Source: Plantactinospora sp039889035
GTDB taxonomy: Bacteria > Actinomycetota > Actinomycetes > Mycobacteriales > Micromonosporaceae
Reading direction: 5' to 3'
DNA length: 64,000 bases
Assembly: GCA_039889035.1 (NCBI GenBank)
Contig: JBDQQY010000019.1
Location: forward strand, 121,902 to 185,901
Each line of letters opens with the position of its first letter. Position 1 is the stretch's first letter. Below the pieces are notes generated by a model, which had not been told where the DNA came from, did no database searches, and saw only the letters and a list, made by a program, of their open reading frames with translations. A program made the translations under genes and the position numbers. Below are positions 7,779-15,918 of this stretch, piece by piece.

Positions 7779-8636
7779 ATGGCTCGCCGATCTCTGCCGG
7801 TCGCGCTCACGACCGCCACCCTCGTTCTCGCGGCCCTCGTCGGCTGCGCGCCCCAGGACCAACCCGCGCCCGTTGCACCGCAGGCCACCTGCACCAAGGC
7901 CGAGCTGAAGACCCGTACGCCGGGCAAGTTGACCATCGCCACCGACGACCCGGCGTACGCACCCTGGTTCACCGACAACCTGCCGGCCAACGGCAAGGGC
8001 TTCGAGTCCGCGGTCGCCTACGAGGTCGCCGAGCAGCTCGGCTTCGCCCGGGTCGACGTGCAGTGGGTACGGGTCAAGTTCGACACCGCGATCGCGCCGG
8101 GGCCGAAGGAGTTCGACTTCGACATCAACCAGTTCTCCATCACCGACGAGCGCAAGCAGGCGGTGGACTTCACCTCGCCGTACTATCTGGTCCGGCAGGC
8201 GGTGGTCGCCGGCAAGGGCTCCAAGATCACCGGTAGCTCGCGGCTGGCCGACCTACAGGGTGCCAAGCTCGGCGCCCAGGTGGGCAGCACCAGCTACCAG
8301 GCGATCACCGACGTGATCAAGCCGACGGTCAAGCCGCAGGTCTACAACACCAACGACGACGCGAAGAAGGCCCTGCAGAACGGCCAGCTCGACGGCATCG
8401 TGGTGGACCTGCCCACCGCCTTCTACATCACCTCGGCCGAGGTCAAGGACGCCACCATCGTCGGGCAGTTGCCGCAGGTAGGGCTGCCGGAGGCCTTCGG
8501 CCTGCTGCTCGACAAGGGCTCGCCGCTGACCGGTTGCGTAAGCGGCGCGGTGGACGCGCTCCGCGCCAACGGCACGTTCGGCAACCTGGAGAAGACCTGG
8601 CTCTCCGAGGTGGCCGGCGTCACCGACATCACGTGA
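7779..8636 (+). CDS. amino-acid ABC transporter substrate-binding lipoprotein
   Basis: This family-3 solute-binding protein begins with a short positive region and hydrophobic stretch ending in the lipobox LVGC (about residues 20-23), so it should be lipid-anchored outside the membrane. The mature part has PGKLTIATDDPAYAPWF, AYEVAEQLG and DFTSPYYLVRQAVV, typical of polar amino-acid binding proteins. In-frame ATGs exist at 7731, 7743 and 7767. I chose 7779 because it gives a normal signal peptide; no ribosome-binding site decides it. Its stop overlaps the permease GTG. Confidence 0.88.
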   Translation: MARRSLPVALTTATLVLAALVGCAPQDQPAPVAPQATCTKAELKTRTPGKLTIATDDPAYAPWFTDNLPANGKGFESAVAYEVAEQLGFARVDVQWVRVKFDTAIAPGPKEFDFDINQFSITDERKQAVDFTSPYYLVRQAVVAGKGSKITGSSRLADLQGAKLGAQVGSTSYQAITDVIKPTVKPQVYNTNDDAKKALQNGQLDGIVVDLPTAFYITSAEVKDATIVGQLPQVGLPEAFGLLLDKGSPLTGCVSGAVDALRANGTFGNLEKTWLSEVAGVTDIT

Positions 8637-9478
8637 CCCTGCTCGACCACCACCCCTCACCGATCGCTCGCCAGCGGACCGCCTACCGGAAACGGCAGAC
8701 GGTCCGCTCGGTGCTGGTCGCCGCCGCGTCGACCGGAGTACTCGGCACCCTGCTGGTGCTCGCGGTGACCGGATCGCCCGGCTGGGAGCGGGTACGGCAG
8801 TCCTTCCTCGACCCGCGCATCGGCCGGGAGGCACTGCCGGAGATCCTCACCGGACTCTGGCTCAACGTCCGGCTGCTGTTCTTCTGCGCGCTCGGGGCGC
8901 TCGCCCTCGGCCTGGTGGTGGCGGTGCTGCGTACCCTGCGCGGTCCGGTCTTCTTCCCGGTCCGGGCCCTGGCCGCCGGCTACACCTACACGTTCCGCGG
9001 GCTGCCCCTGATCATCGTGATCTACGTGCTCACTCTCGGCGTGCCCGGGCTGCGGTTGCAGGGCATGCCGTCGGTGCTGGTACTCGGCGGGATGGCCATG
9101 GTCCTCACCTACGGCGGCTACCTGGCCGAGGTGTTCCGGGCCGGCATCGAGTCGATCCATCCGAGCCAGCTCGCCGCCGCCCGGTCGCTCGGGCTCAGCT
9201 ATCGGCAGACGATGCGGCACGTGGTGCTGCCCCAGGCGGTCCGCCGGGTCGCCCCACCGCTGCTCAACGACGTGGTCGCGCTCCAGAAGGACGTCGGACT
9301 GGTCTCGCTGGCCGGGCCGATCGACGCGGTACGCGCCGCCCAGATCGCCACCGCCGAGAGTTTCAACTACACGCCGTACATTGTGGCGGGGGTGCTCTTC
9401 GTGCTGCTCGCCATTCCGCTGATCGCGGTCACCGACTGGGTGACCCTGCGCGCCGCCCGCCGGCAGGCCGCCCGATGA
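8633..9478 (+). CDS. amino-acid ABC transporter permease
   Basis: The 281-residue inner-membrane protein has about five to six hydrophobic spans and the ABC permease EAA-type loop (HPSQLAAARSLGLSYRQTMRHVVLPQAVRRVAPP). It fits the His/Glu/Gln/Arg/opine transporter permease family. The GTG start overlaps the binding-protein TGA by 3 nt, and the stop overlaps the ATPase ATG (ATGA), so all three genes are translationally linked. Only one permease is present, so it may homodimerise. Confidence 0.92.
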   Translation: MTLLDHHPSPIARQRTAYRKRQTVRSVLVAAASTGVLGTLLVLAVTGSPGWERVRQSFLDPRIGREALPEILTGLWLNVRLLFFCALGALALGLVVAVLRTLRGPVFFPVRALAAGYTYTFRGLPLIIVIYVLTLGVPGLRLQGMPSVLVLGGMAMVLTYGGYLAEVFRAGIESIHPSQLAAARSLGLSYRQTMRHVVLPQAVRRVAPPLLNDVVALQKDVGLVSLAGPIDAVRAAQIATAESFNYTPYIVAGVLFVLLAIPLIAVTDWVTLRAARRQAAR

Positions 9479-10233
9479 ACACGAATGTGCTGCGCTGCCG
9501 AGGGCTACGCAAGGTCTTCGGCGGGCACGTCGTACTCGACGACCTCGACCTGGACGTGACCGAGCACGAGGTGGTGGCGCTGATCGGCGCATCCGGCTCC
9601 GGCAAGTCCACGCTGCTGCGCTGCGTGAACCTGCTGGAGGAGATCGACGACGGTACCATCCACCTGGACGGCAAGCACATCACCGACCCGCGCACCGACC
9701 CCGACCTGGTACGCCGGCGGATCGGCATCGTCTTCCAGGCGTACAACCTCTTCCCGCACCTGCGGGTGCTGGACAACATCACGCTGGCGCCGGTCCGGGT
9801 GCACCGGCGGGACCGGGGCGAGGCCGAGGCGCAGGCCCGGGAGCTGCTCGCCCGGGTCGGGCTGGCCGAGAAGGCCGCCGACTATCCCGACCGGCTCTCC
9901 GGCGGCCAGCAGCAGCGGGTGGCAATCGTCCGGGCGCTGGTCAACTCGCCCCGACTGCTGCTGCTCGACGAGGTGACCTCGGCGCTGGACCCGGAACTCG
10001 TCGGCGAGGTGCTGGCGATGATCCGGGACCTGAAGGCGGACGGCATGACCATGGTGCTGGCCACCCACGAGATGAGCTTCGCCCGCGAGGTCGCCGACCG
10101 GGTCTGCTTCCTGGACGGCGGCCGGGTGATCGAGGAGGGGCCGCCGGAGCAGGTGCTCGGCGAGCCGACCCAGCCCCGTACCCGGCAGTTCCTCCGCCGG
10201 ATCATCGAGGCGGGCCGGCTCCAGGTCGGCTGA
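9475..10233 (+). CDS. amino-acid ABC transporter ATP-binding protein
   Basis: The 252-residue ATPase has Walker A (GASGSGKST, about residues 39-47), a Q-loop in VFQAYNLFPHLRV, the signature LSGGQQQRV, Walker B LLLLDEVTSALD, and the switch histidine in LATHEMSFA. It matches the polar amino-acid uptake (GlnQ/HisP-like) subfamily and powers the permease encoded just upstream. The gene ends 16 nt from the convergent ribH stop. Confidence 0.95.
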   Translation: MNTNVLRCRGLRKVFGGHVVLDDLDLDVTEHEVVALIGASGSGKSTLLRCVNLLEEIDDGTIHLDGKHITDPRTDPDLVRRRIGIVFQAYNLFPHLRVLDNITLAPVRVHRRDRGEAEAQARELLARVGLAEKAADYPDRLSGGQQQRVAIVRALVNSPRLLLLDEVTSALDPELVGEVLAMIRDLKADGMTMVLATHEMSFAREVADRVCFLDGGRVIEEGPPEQVLGEPTQPRTRQFLRRIIEAGRLQVG

Positions 10234-10249
10234 CCGGCGGCCCGGCCGT

Positions 10250-10729
10250 CTACGGGCGGGCGGCGATGTCCCGGATGGCCACCGCGGCCTCCAGGGCCGC
10301 CGTGGTGGCCGCCCAGCCCTTGTCCTCGGCCGAGTCGGGCAGCCCGGCCCGGTCCCGGGCCTGCTCCAGGTTGTTCACCGTCAGCACGCCGTGCGCGACC
10401 GGCTTCCCGCTGTCCAGCGCGACCCGGGTCAGCCCCTCGGTCACCGACTGGCAGACGTAGTCGAAGTGCGCGGTGGCACCCCGGATCACCACGCCGAGCG
10501 CCACCACCGCGTCGCAGCGCCGGGCCAGCGCCTGGGCCACCACCGGCAGCTCCACCGAGCCGGCCACCCGGACCACGACCACGTCGTCCACCCCGCACGC
10601 CTTCGCCGCGGTCACCGCCCGGTCGACCATGTGGTCGGTGAGTTCGCCGTGCCAGCGCGCGGCCACCACCCCCACGGTCAGCCCGGACGCGTCCACCGTC
10701 GACAGTCCCGGCTCTCCGAACCCCGCCAT
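10250..10729 (-). CDS. ribH: 6,7-dimethyl-8-ribityllumazine synthase
   Basis: RibH joins 3,4-dihydroxy-2-butanone 4-phosphate with the ribityl pyrimidinedione to make lumazine, the next-to-last riboflavin step. The 159-residue protein has ARWHGELTDHMVDRA, the VRVAGSVELPVVA segment and GVVIRGATAHFDYVC, all typical of the icosahedral lumazine synthases. I chose the ATG 3 nt after the ribBA stop; a GTG overlapping that stop is possible. It is the last gene of the rib operon. Confidence 0.96.
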   Translation of the reverse strand: MAGFGEPGLSTVDASGLTVGVVAARWHGELTDHMVDRAVTAAKACGVDDVVVVRVAGSVELPVVAQALARRCDAVVALGVVIRGATAHFDYVCQSVTEGLTRVALDSGKPVAHGVLTVNNLEQARDRAGLPDSAEDKGWAATTAALEAAVAIRDIAARP

Positions 10730-10731
10730 CG

Positions 10732-12003
10732 TCACGCCAACCTTTCCGTCATCTCCGCGAGTTCCGTCAGCTCCCCGGCGTCGGCCGGGGTCTCCAACTC
10801 GTCCAGCAGGTGCCCCATCCGGTCCCGCTTGGTACGCAGGTAACGCACGTTCTCCGGGGTGGCCCGGACCGGCATCGCCTCCCGGCCCACCACGGTCAGC
10901 CCGTACCCCTCCAGCCCGGCCCGCTTGGCCGGGTTGTTCGTCAGCAGCCGCATCGAGCGGACCCCGAGGTCGTAGAGGATCTGCGCCCCGGTGCCGTAGT
11001 CCCGGGCGTCGGCGGGCAGCCCGAGGTCCAGGTTGGCGTCGACGGTGTCCCGGCCGAGGTCCTGCAACTGGTACGCCTGGAGCTTGTGCAGCAGCCCGAT
11101 GCCGCGCCCCTCGTGGCCGCGCATGTAGAGCACCACGCCCCGCCCCTCGGCCGCGACCCGGGCCAGCGCGGCGTCGAGCTGTGGGCCGCAGTCGCAGCGC
11201 AGCGAGCCGAAGACGTCCCCGGTCAGGCACTCCGAGTGCACGCGTACCAGCACGTCCTGGCCGTCGCCGAGGTCGCCGTAGACCAGTGCGATGTGCTCGG
11301 CGCCGTCCTGCCGGGCCCGGTAGCCGATTGCCCGGAACGGCCCGTACGGCAGCGGTAGCCGGGTCTCGACGACCTGCTCGACGTCCGTCTCGGTACGCCG
11401 CCGGTAGGCGATCAGGTCCGCGATGGTGATCAGCGTGATGCCGTGCTCGGCGGCGAACTTCTCCAGGTCGGGCAGGCGCATCATGGTGCCGTCGTCGTTG
11501 ACCAGCTCGCAGAGCACCCCGGCGGGGCGGAGCCCGGCGAGCCGGGCCAGGTCGACGGCCGCCTCGGTGTGCCCGGGACGGCGCAGTACGCCGCCGGCCT
11601 TGGCCCGCAGCGGCACCACGTGCCCGGGCCGGCTCAGGTCGGTGGCGTCGGTCGACGGGTCGGCGAGCAGCCGGATGGTGTGCGCCCGGTCGGCGGCGGA
11701 GATGCCGGTGCTGACCCCCTCCCGCGCGTCCACCGTCACCGTGTACGCGGTGCCCCGCTTGTCCTGGTTGGTGTGGTACATCGGCGGCAGTTCGAGGCGG
11801 TCGCAGTCCTCCTCGGTCAGCGGCGCGCAGATGTAGCCGGAGGTGTAGCGGACCATGAACGCGACCAGTTCCGGGGTGGCCCGGTCGGCGGCGAAGATCA
11901 GGTCGCCCTCGTTCTCCCGGTCCTTGTCGTCGACCACGACGACCGGTCGGCCGGCCGCGATCTGGGCCAGTGCTGCCTCGATGGTGCCGAATTCGGTGGT
12001 CAT
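10732..12003 (-). CDS. ribBA: bifunctional DHBP synthase/GTP cyclohydrolase II
   Basis: The N-terminal half (about residues 1-200) makes 3,4-dihydroxy-2-butanone 4-phosphate from ribulose 5-phosphate; DDKDRENEGDL and RPGHVVPL are visible. The C-terminal half opens GTP for the other precursor. It has the zinc cysteines in SECLTGDVFGSLRCDCG and GHEGRGIGL. Length (423) is normal for the fusion. Its ATG overlaps the ribE stop (ATGA). Both halves look intact. Confidence 0.97.
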   Translation of the reverse strand: MTTEFGTIEAALAQIAAGRPVVVVDDKDRENEGDLIFAADRATPELVAFMVRYTSGYICAPLTEEDCDRLELPPMYHTNQDKRGTAYTVTVDAREGVSTGISAADRAHTIRLLADPSTDATDLSRPGHVVPLRAKAGGVLRRPGHTEAAVDLARLAGLRPAGVLCELVNDDGTMMRLPDLEKFAAEHGITLITIADLIAYRRRTETDVEQVVETRLPLPYGPFRAIGYRARQDGAEHIALVYGDLGDGQDVLVRVHSECLTGDVFGSLRCDCGPQLDAALARVAAEGRGVVLYMRGHEGRGIGLLHKLQAYQLQDLGRDTVDANLDLGLPADARDYGTGAQILYDLGVRSMRLLTNNPAKRAGLEGYGLTVVGREAMPVRATPENVRYLRTKRDRMGHLLDELETPADAGELTELAEMTERLA

Positions 12004-12629
12004 GCCACGGCCTCCAGTCCGTCGACCGGCAGTCGCCCACCGGTCGTCAGCAGTCGTTCGACGTACTTGGCGAGGACGTCAACCTCGAGGTTGACCGGCT
12101 CGCCGACACCCTTGCGGCCCAGCGTGGTGGCGGCCAGCGTGGTCGGGATCAGCCCGACCGAGAAGGTCTGCGCGGTCAGCGCGGCGACGGTCAGCGACAC
12201 CCCGTCGACGGTGATCGAGCCCTTCTCCACCACGTACCGGGCGAGGTCGGCGGGGAGGCCGAAGGTGACCGTCTCCCACTGCTCGGCCGGCGTCCGCCCG
12301 ACGATCTCGGTGACCCCGTCGACGTGGCCCTGCACCAGGTGCCCGCCGAGCCGGCTGCCGAGGGTGGCGGCCCGCTCCAGGTTGACCGGGTCACCCGGGC
12401 GCAGCGCCCCCAGCGAGGTACGCCGGAACGTCTCGCCCATCACGTCGGCGGTGAACGTGTCACCGTCGACCTCCACCACGGTCAGACAGACCCCGTTGAC
12501 GGAGATCGAGTCGCCGTGCCGGGCGTCCGAGGTGACGATCGGGCCGCGGATCGCGACCAGGGCGGAGTCGCCGCCGGTGTCGTCCCGCCGGACCAGTTCG
12601 CCCAACTCCTCCACGATGCCGGTGAACAT
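12000..12629 (-). CDS. ribE: riboflavin synthase alpha chain
   Basis: The enzyme dismutates two lumazine molecules to riboflavin and the pyrimidinedione. The 209-residue protein shows the two repeated barrels of the family. MFTGIVEELG opens the first with SVNGVCLTV; the second carries HLVQGHVDG and SVDGVSLTV-like KGSITVDGVSLTVA. The ATG lies 5 nt after the ribD stop and the TGA overlaps the ribBA start. Confidence 0.97.
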   Translation of the reverse strand: MFTGIVEELGELVRRDDTGGDSALVAIRGPIVTSDARHGDSISVNGVCLTVVEVDGDTFTADVMGETFRRTSLGALRPGDPVNLERAATLGSRLGGHLVQGHVDGVTEIVGRTPAEQWETVTFGLPADLARYVVEKGSITVDGVSLTVAALTAQTFSVGLIPTTLAATTLGRKGVGEPVNLEVDVLAKYVERLLTTGGRLPVDGLEAVA

Positions 12630-12634
12630 CTGGT

Positions 12635-13696
12635 TCAGCCCTCCGTCTTCCGGGGAAACGCGGTGACCCGCAGATCGGGGCCGACCGGCGTGATGTCGGT
12701 GAACTCCAGGTCGATGACCTCGGAGATGGTCTGTGGGCCGGCGTCGGCAAGTGCCGCCGGGCCGGCGCCGAGCAGCTTGGGCGCCAGGTAGCCGACCACC
12801 TTGTCGACCAGGCCGGCGGCGAGGAACGCGCCGGCCAGGGTCGGGCCGCCCTCCAGCAGCGCCGCCCGGACGCCGCGCCGGTAGAGCTCCGCGAGCAGCC
12901 GGGTCAGCTCCACCCGACCGTCCGGGCCGGCGCCGACGTCCTTGGCGGTCGCCACCCAGGTCGGCGCGGCGCCGTCCCGGACCCGGGCGTCGAGCGGGGT
13001 ACGACCGGCGCTGTCCACCACCACCCGCAGCGGCTGCCGGATGGCCAGGGTGCCGTCGCGCAGGTTCCGCGCGGTCAGTCTCGGGTCGTCGGCGAGTACG
13101 GTGCCGACCCCGGCGATCACCGCGTCGACCGTGCCGCGCAGCGCGTGCACGTCGATCCGGGCCGCCTCGGACGTGATCCACATGCTGGTGCCGTCGGCCG
13201 CCGCGATCCGCCCGTCCAGGGTCGCCGCGTACTTCCAGATCAGGTACGGCCGGCCCCGGCGTACCGCGGTCAGCCAGGCCAGGTTGCCGGCCTCCGCCTC
13301 GGCGGCGCGCGTCCCGACCTCGACCTCCACGCCGGCCGCCCGCAGCCGCTCGATGCCGCCGGCCGCGATCGGGTTCGGATCGGGTACGCCGATCACCACC
13401 CGGCGGACCCCGGCCGAGATCAGCGCCCCGCTGCACGGTCCGGTACGCCCGGTGTGGTCGCAGGGTTCCAGGGTCACCACGGCGGTGCCGCCGCGGGCCC
13501 GCTCACCGGCCTGGGCCAGCGCGACGATCTCGGCGTGCGGCCCACCGGCGTACGCGTGGAAACCCTCGCCGACGATCTCGCCGTGCGGGTCGAGCAACAC
13601 GCAGCCGACCAGGGGATTGGGACTCGTCGTGCCCAGGCCGCGGGCCGCCAGCGCGATAGCCCGGCGCATCGCCTCGTCGGCGGAGACGCCCCCCAT
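12635..13696 (-). CDS. ribD: bifunctional diaminohydroxyphosphoribosylaminopyrimidine deaminase/reductase
   Basis: RibD deaminates the pyrimidine made by GTP cyclohydrolase II and then reduces its ribosyl chain. The N-terminal cytidine-deaminase-like domain has the zinc motifs PHAEIVAL and EPCDHTGRTGPC (about residues 50-85). The C-terminal domain (from about 150) has the reductase fold with PYLIWKYAATLDGRIA. The ATG follows GAAGAGGGAAACGGC. It is the first gene of the rib operon, behind an FMN riboswitch. Confidence 0.97.
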   Translation of the reverse strand: MGGVSADEAMRRAIALAARGLGTTSPNPLVGCVLLDPHGEIVGEGFHAYAGGPHAEIVALAQAGERARGGTAVVTLEPCDHTGRTGPCSGALISAGVRRVVIGVPDPNPIAAGGIERLRAAGVEVEVGTRAAEAEAGNLAWLTAVRRGRPYLIWKYAATLDGRIAAADGTSMWITSEAARIDVHALRGTVDAVIAGVGTVLADDPRLTARNLRDGTLAIRQPLRVVVDSAGRTPLDARVRDGAAPTWVATAKDVGAGPDGRVELTRLLAELYRRGVRAALLEGGPTLAGAFLAAGLVDKVVGYLAPKLLGAGPAALADAGPQTISEVIDLEFTDITPVGPDLRVTAFPRKTEG

Positions 13697-13799
13697 GCCG
13701 TTTCCCTCTTCCTCGCCCGTCGTCGTGGCGCGCGGGCGGGGTGCGGGAGGGGCACCGGCCGATGGCCGGGCGTGCGGCGGCGGAGCGTGGGGACGGCAG

Positions 13800-13830
13800 G
13801 CGCCGACCCCGGCGGACCACGGGTCGGCGC
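13800..13830 (-). terminator. hairpin in the riboswitch expression platform
   Basis: GCGCCGACCC (13800-13809) pairs perfectly with GGGTCGGCGC (13821-13830), a 10-bp stem with an 11-nt loop. It lies between the FMN aptamer and the ribD start, where a regulatory terminator or sequestering hairpin would be expected. No U-tract follows. Confidence 0.4.
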
Positions 13831-13865
13831 ACAGGCGCCGTCCGGCGGACCCATCCGTCCCGCGC

Positions 13866-14029
13866 GCTGTCTCCCATCCGGACTGTCTGGGTGCGGAAAC
13901 TGCCCGCCCCCAACCGTCGGCCCCGGATTCTCACCAGGTCCACCGGGCGGCCGAGGCCGACCGGGTCGCGGGCTTACCGGGCTTGCGCCCGGATCACCGC
14001 CGGTTCGGAATTACACCGAGTCCCGCCAG
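13866..14029 (-). promoter_or_regulatory. FMN riboswitch (RFN element)
   Basis: Read on the minus strand the element has the conserved RFN blocks in order: GGGACTCGGTG near 14020, AACCGGCGGTGA near 13995, GTGAGAATCCGGGGCCGACGG near 13925, and CAGTCCGGATGGGAGACAG near 13875. It lies upstream of ribD and should switch the rib operon off when FMN is abundant. About 170 nt of expression platform separate it from the ribD start. Confidence 0.93.
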
Positions 14030-14115
14030 CGCGTGGTGGGTACGGATCGAGTCTTACACGGAACCGGGGCTGTCGGGCCAGTGAGGCGACCGACCTCACA
14101 GCAACGTGACCGTGC

Positions 14116-15123
14116 TCACTTCGCCCCGCGCCGCCGCTCCCCCGCGTCGGCCGCCGGTGCCCCCGGGGTACGCCGTCGGTCCATCGCCACGTACGAACCG
14201 GGCTGACTCTTGGCCACCGTCTTCATCTCGGAGGCCGCCGCGATCACCTCGAGCGGGTCGGTGAACCGGCGCTCGGGCACCGACAGCGACACCCCGATGG
14301 AGAGCGTGACCAGGTGCGCCCGCTGGATGTTGCCGCGCCGGTCCTTCAGCTCGACGTAGCCGCGCTTGGCGTCCTGCGGGTCGTACAGCTCGTCGGCGGT
14401 CTTCTCGAAGTCGACCACGGCCCGCTCGGTGAGCGGCCGGACCTGTTCGGGGGCGCAGACGATCACGAAGTCGTCGCCGCCGATGTGCCCGAGGAAGGCC
14501 GGTGGCAGCCCGACCGAGACCACCGCCCGGTGCAGGCTGCGGGCCAGCGCGCTGATGAACTCGTCGCCCCGGACGAAGCCGTACCGGTCGTTGACGCTCT
14601 TGAACCGGTCGATGTCGACGTAGCCGACGGCGTAGTCGACGCCGCTGCGTACCCGGTCGCCGATCTCCCGGCGGACCCGGGTGTTGCCGGGCAGCCCGGT
14701 CAGCGGCGAGACCTCGCGGAACTCCTTGTTGCGGCGCAGCGTGGAGCTGATCCGGGCGACGAGTTCGGCGGTGTCGAAGGGCTTGACCAGGTAGTCGTCG
14801 GCACCGGCGGTGAGACCGTGCACCTTGTCCACGGTCAGCCCCTTGGCGGTGAGCATGATCACCGGCAGCGCCGAGGTCATCGGGTTGGCCCGCAGCCGGC
14901 GGGTCAGCTCCAGCCCGTCGATCCGGGGCATCCGCAGGTCGACCACGGCCAGGTCGGGCCGGCGCCGCTCGATCACCTCCAGCGCCTCCTGGCCGTCGCT
15001 GGCCTGCGCCACCTCGAAGCCGTGCAGCCGCAGGTTGAACGAGACGAACCGGACGATGTCCTCGTCGTCGTCGACCACCAGGATCAGGTCGGGCCGCTCC
15101 TCGGCGACCCCGTCGACGCTCAT
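14116..15123 (-). CDS. response regulator with GGDEF-like domain (PleD-like)
   Basis: The 335-residue protein has an N-terminal receiver domain: acidic DDDE near residue 18, phospho-acceptor Asp in VVDLRMP near residue 61, and Lys in VKPFD. A GGDEF-type domain from about residue 140 carries SPLTGLPGN and the signature HIGGDDFVIVC. The catalytic fourth residue is Asp where most cyclases have Glu, and I see no RxxD inhibitory site just before it. It may make c-di-GMP, or be a degenerate sensor. No histidine kinase is adjacent. Confidence 0.85.
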   Translation of the reverse strand: MSVDGVAEERPDLILVVDDDEDIVRFVSFNLRLHGFEVAQASDGQEALEVIERRRPDLAVVDLRMPRIDGLELTRRLRANPMTSALPVIMLTAKGLTVDKVHGLTAGADDYLVKPFDTAELVARISSTLRRNKEFREVSPLTGLPGNTRVRREIGDRVRSGVDYAVGYVDIDRFKSVNDRYGFVRGDEFISALARSLHRAVVSVGLPPAFLGHIGGDDFVIVCAPEQVRPLTERAVVDFEKTADELYDPQDAKRGYVELKDRRGNIQRAHLVTLSIGVSLSVPERRFTDPLEVIAAASEMKTVAKSQPGSYVAMDRRRTPGAPAADAGERRRGAK

Positions 15124-15124
15124 G

Positions 15125-15201
15125 CCCGCCCTCCGCTCCGCTCCGGGCGGCCACGAGGCTCCACCGCACCGAGCTGACCGATTCGCTCGCTCCGCTCGCT
15201 C
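15125..15201 (-). repeat. stop-codon-linked GAGCGAGCG repeat
   Basis: Immediately after the rpe stop the minus strand reads TGAGCGAGCGGAGCGAGCGA, a 9-mer GAGCGAGCG repeated twice and overlapping the stop codon. A related pattern (TGAGCGCGAGGAGTGAGCC) follows the aroC stop. I suspect a dispersed intergenic repeat family; only a genome count can show it. Confidence 0.4.
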
Positions 15202-15880
15202 ATGACGCGGGCACGGCGCGCTCGGCGAGCCGCCGTAGCTGGGTCACCGCCGCGGCCGGGTCCGCCGCGCCGTAGACGGCGGTGCCGGCGACGAAGGCGT
15301 CCGCGCCGGCCGCCGCCGCCTGCTCGATGGTGTCGGCCGCTATGCCGCCGTCGACCTCGATCCGGAGTTCGAGGTGGCCGGCGTCGGCGTGCCGGCGGGC
15401 GGTCCGGACCTTGTCGAGCAGTTCGGGAATGAACCGCTGCCCGCCGAAGCCCGCCTTGATAGTCATGATCAGCAATGTATCGAAGCTGGGCAGAAGGTCA
15501 AGGTACGGTTCGATCGGAGTGTCCCGGTCGATCGCCAGCCCGGCCTTCGCCCCCGCCGAGCGGAGGTCCTTGGCCAGCGAGACCGGGTTGTCGCACGCCT
15601 CGGCATGGAACGTCACGTTGTACGCCCCGGCGTCGGCGTAGCTCACCGCCCAGCGCCGCGGATCCTCGATCATCAGGTGTACGTCGAACGGCAGCGTGCT
15701 CGCGGCCAGCAGGCTCTGCACCACCGGCAGCCCGATGGTCAGGTTCGGCACGAAGTGGTTGTCCATCACATCGACGTGCAGCCAGTCCGCCGTGGACTCC
15801 ACCGCGTGCACCTCGTCGGCGAGCCGGGCGAAGTCTGCGGCGAGGATGCTGGGCGCGACGATCGGCGCTGGTACGGTCAC
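15200..15880 (-). CDS. rpe: ribulose-phosphate 3-epimerase
   Basis: Rpe interconverts ribulose 5-phosphate and xylulose 5-phosphate in the pentose phosphate pathway, and so also feeds RibBA. The TIM-barrel protein shows APSILAADFARLADEV, HVDVMDNHFVPNLTIG, DVHLMIEDP, MTIKAGFGGQRFI and EVDGGIAADT, with the metal His/Asp pairs intact. I chose a GTG (226 residues) that lies 6 nt after TACACT, a good -10 box. An upstream GTG at 15922 would overlap the preceding gene's stop and give 240 residues. Confidence 0.95.
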   Translation of the reverse strand: MTVPAPIVAPSILAADFARLADEVHAVESTADWLHVDVMDNHFVPNLTIGLPVVQSLLAASTLPFDVHLMIEDPRRWAVSYADAGAYNVTFHAEACDNPVSLAKDLRSAGAKAGLAIDRDTPIEPYLDLLPSFDTLLIMTIKAGFGGQRFIPELLDKVRTARRHADAGHLELRIEVDGGIAADTIEQAAAAGADAFVAGTAVYGAADPAAAVTQLRRLAERAVPAS

Positions 15881-15918
15881 CGCGCCAGTGTACGAATGCC
15901 GGCCACCCCGCGCGCTCG

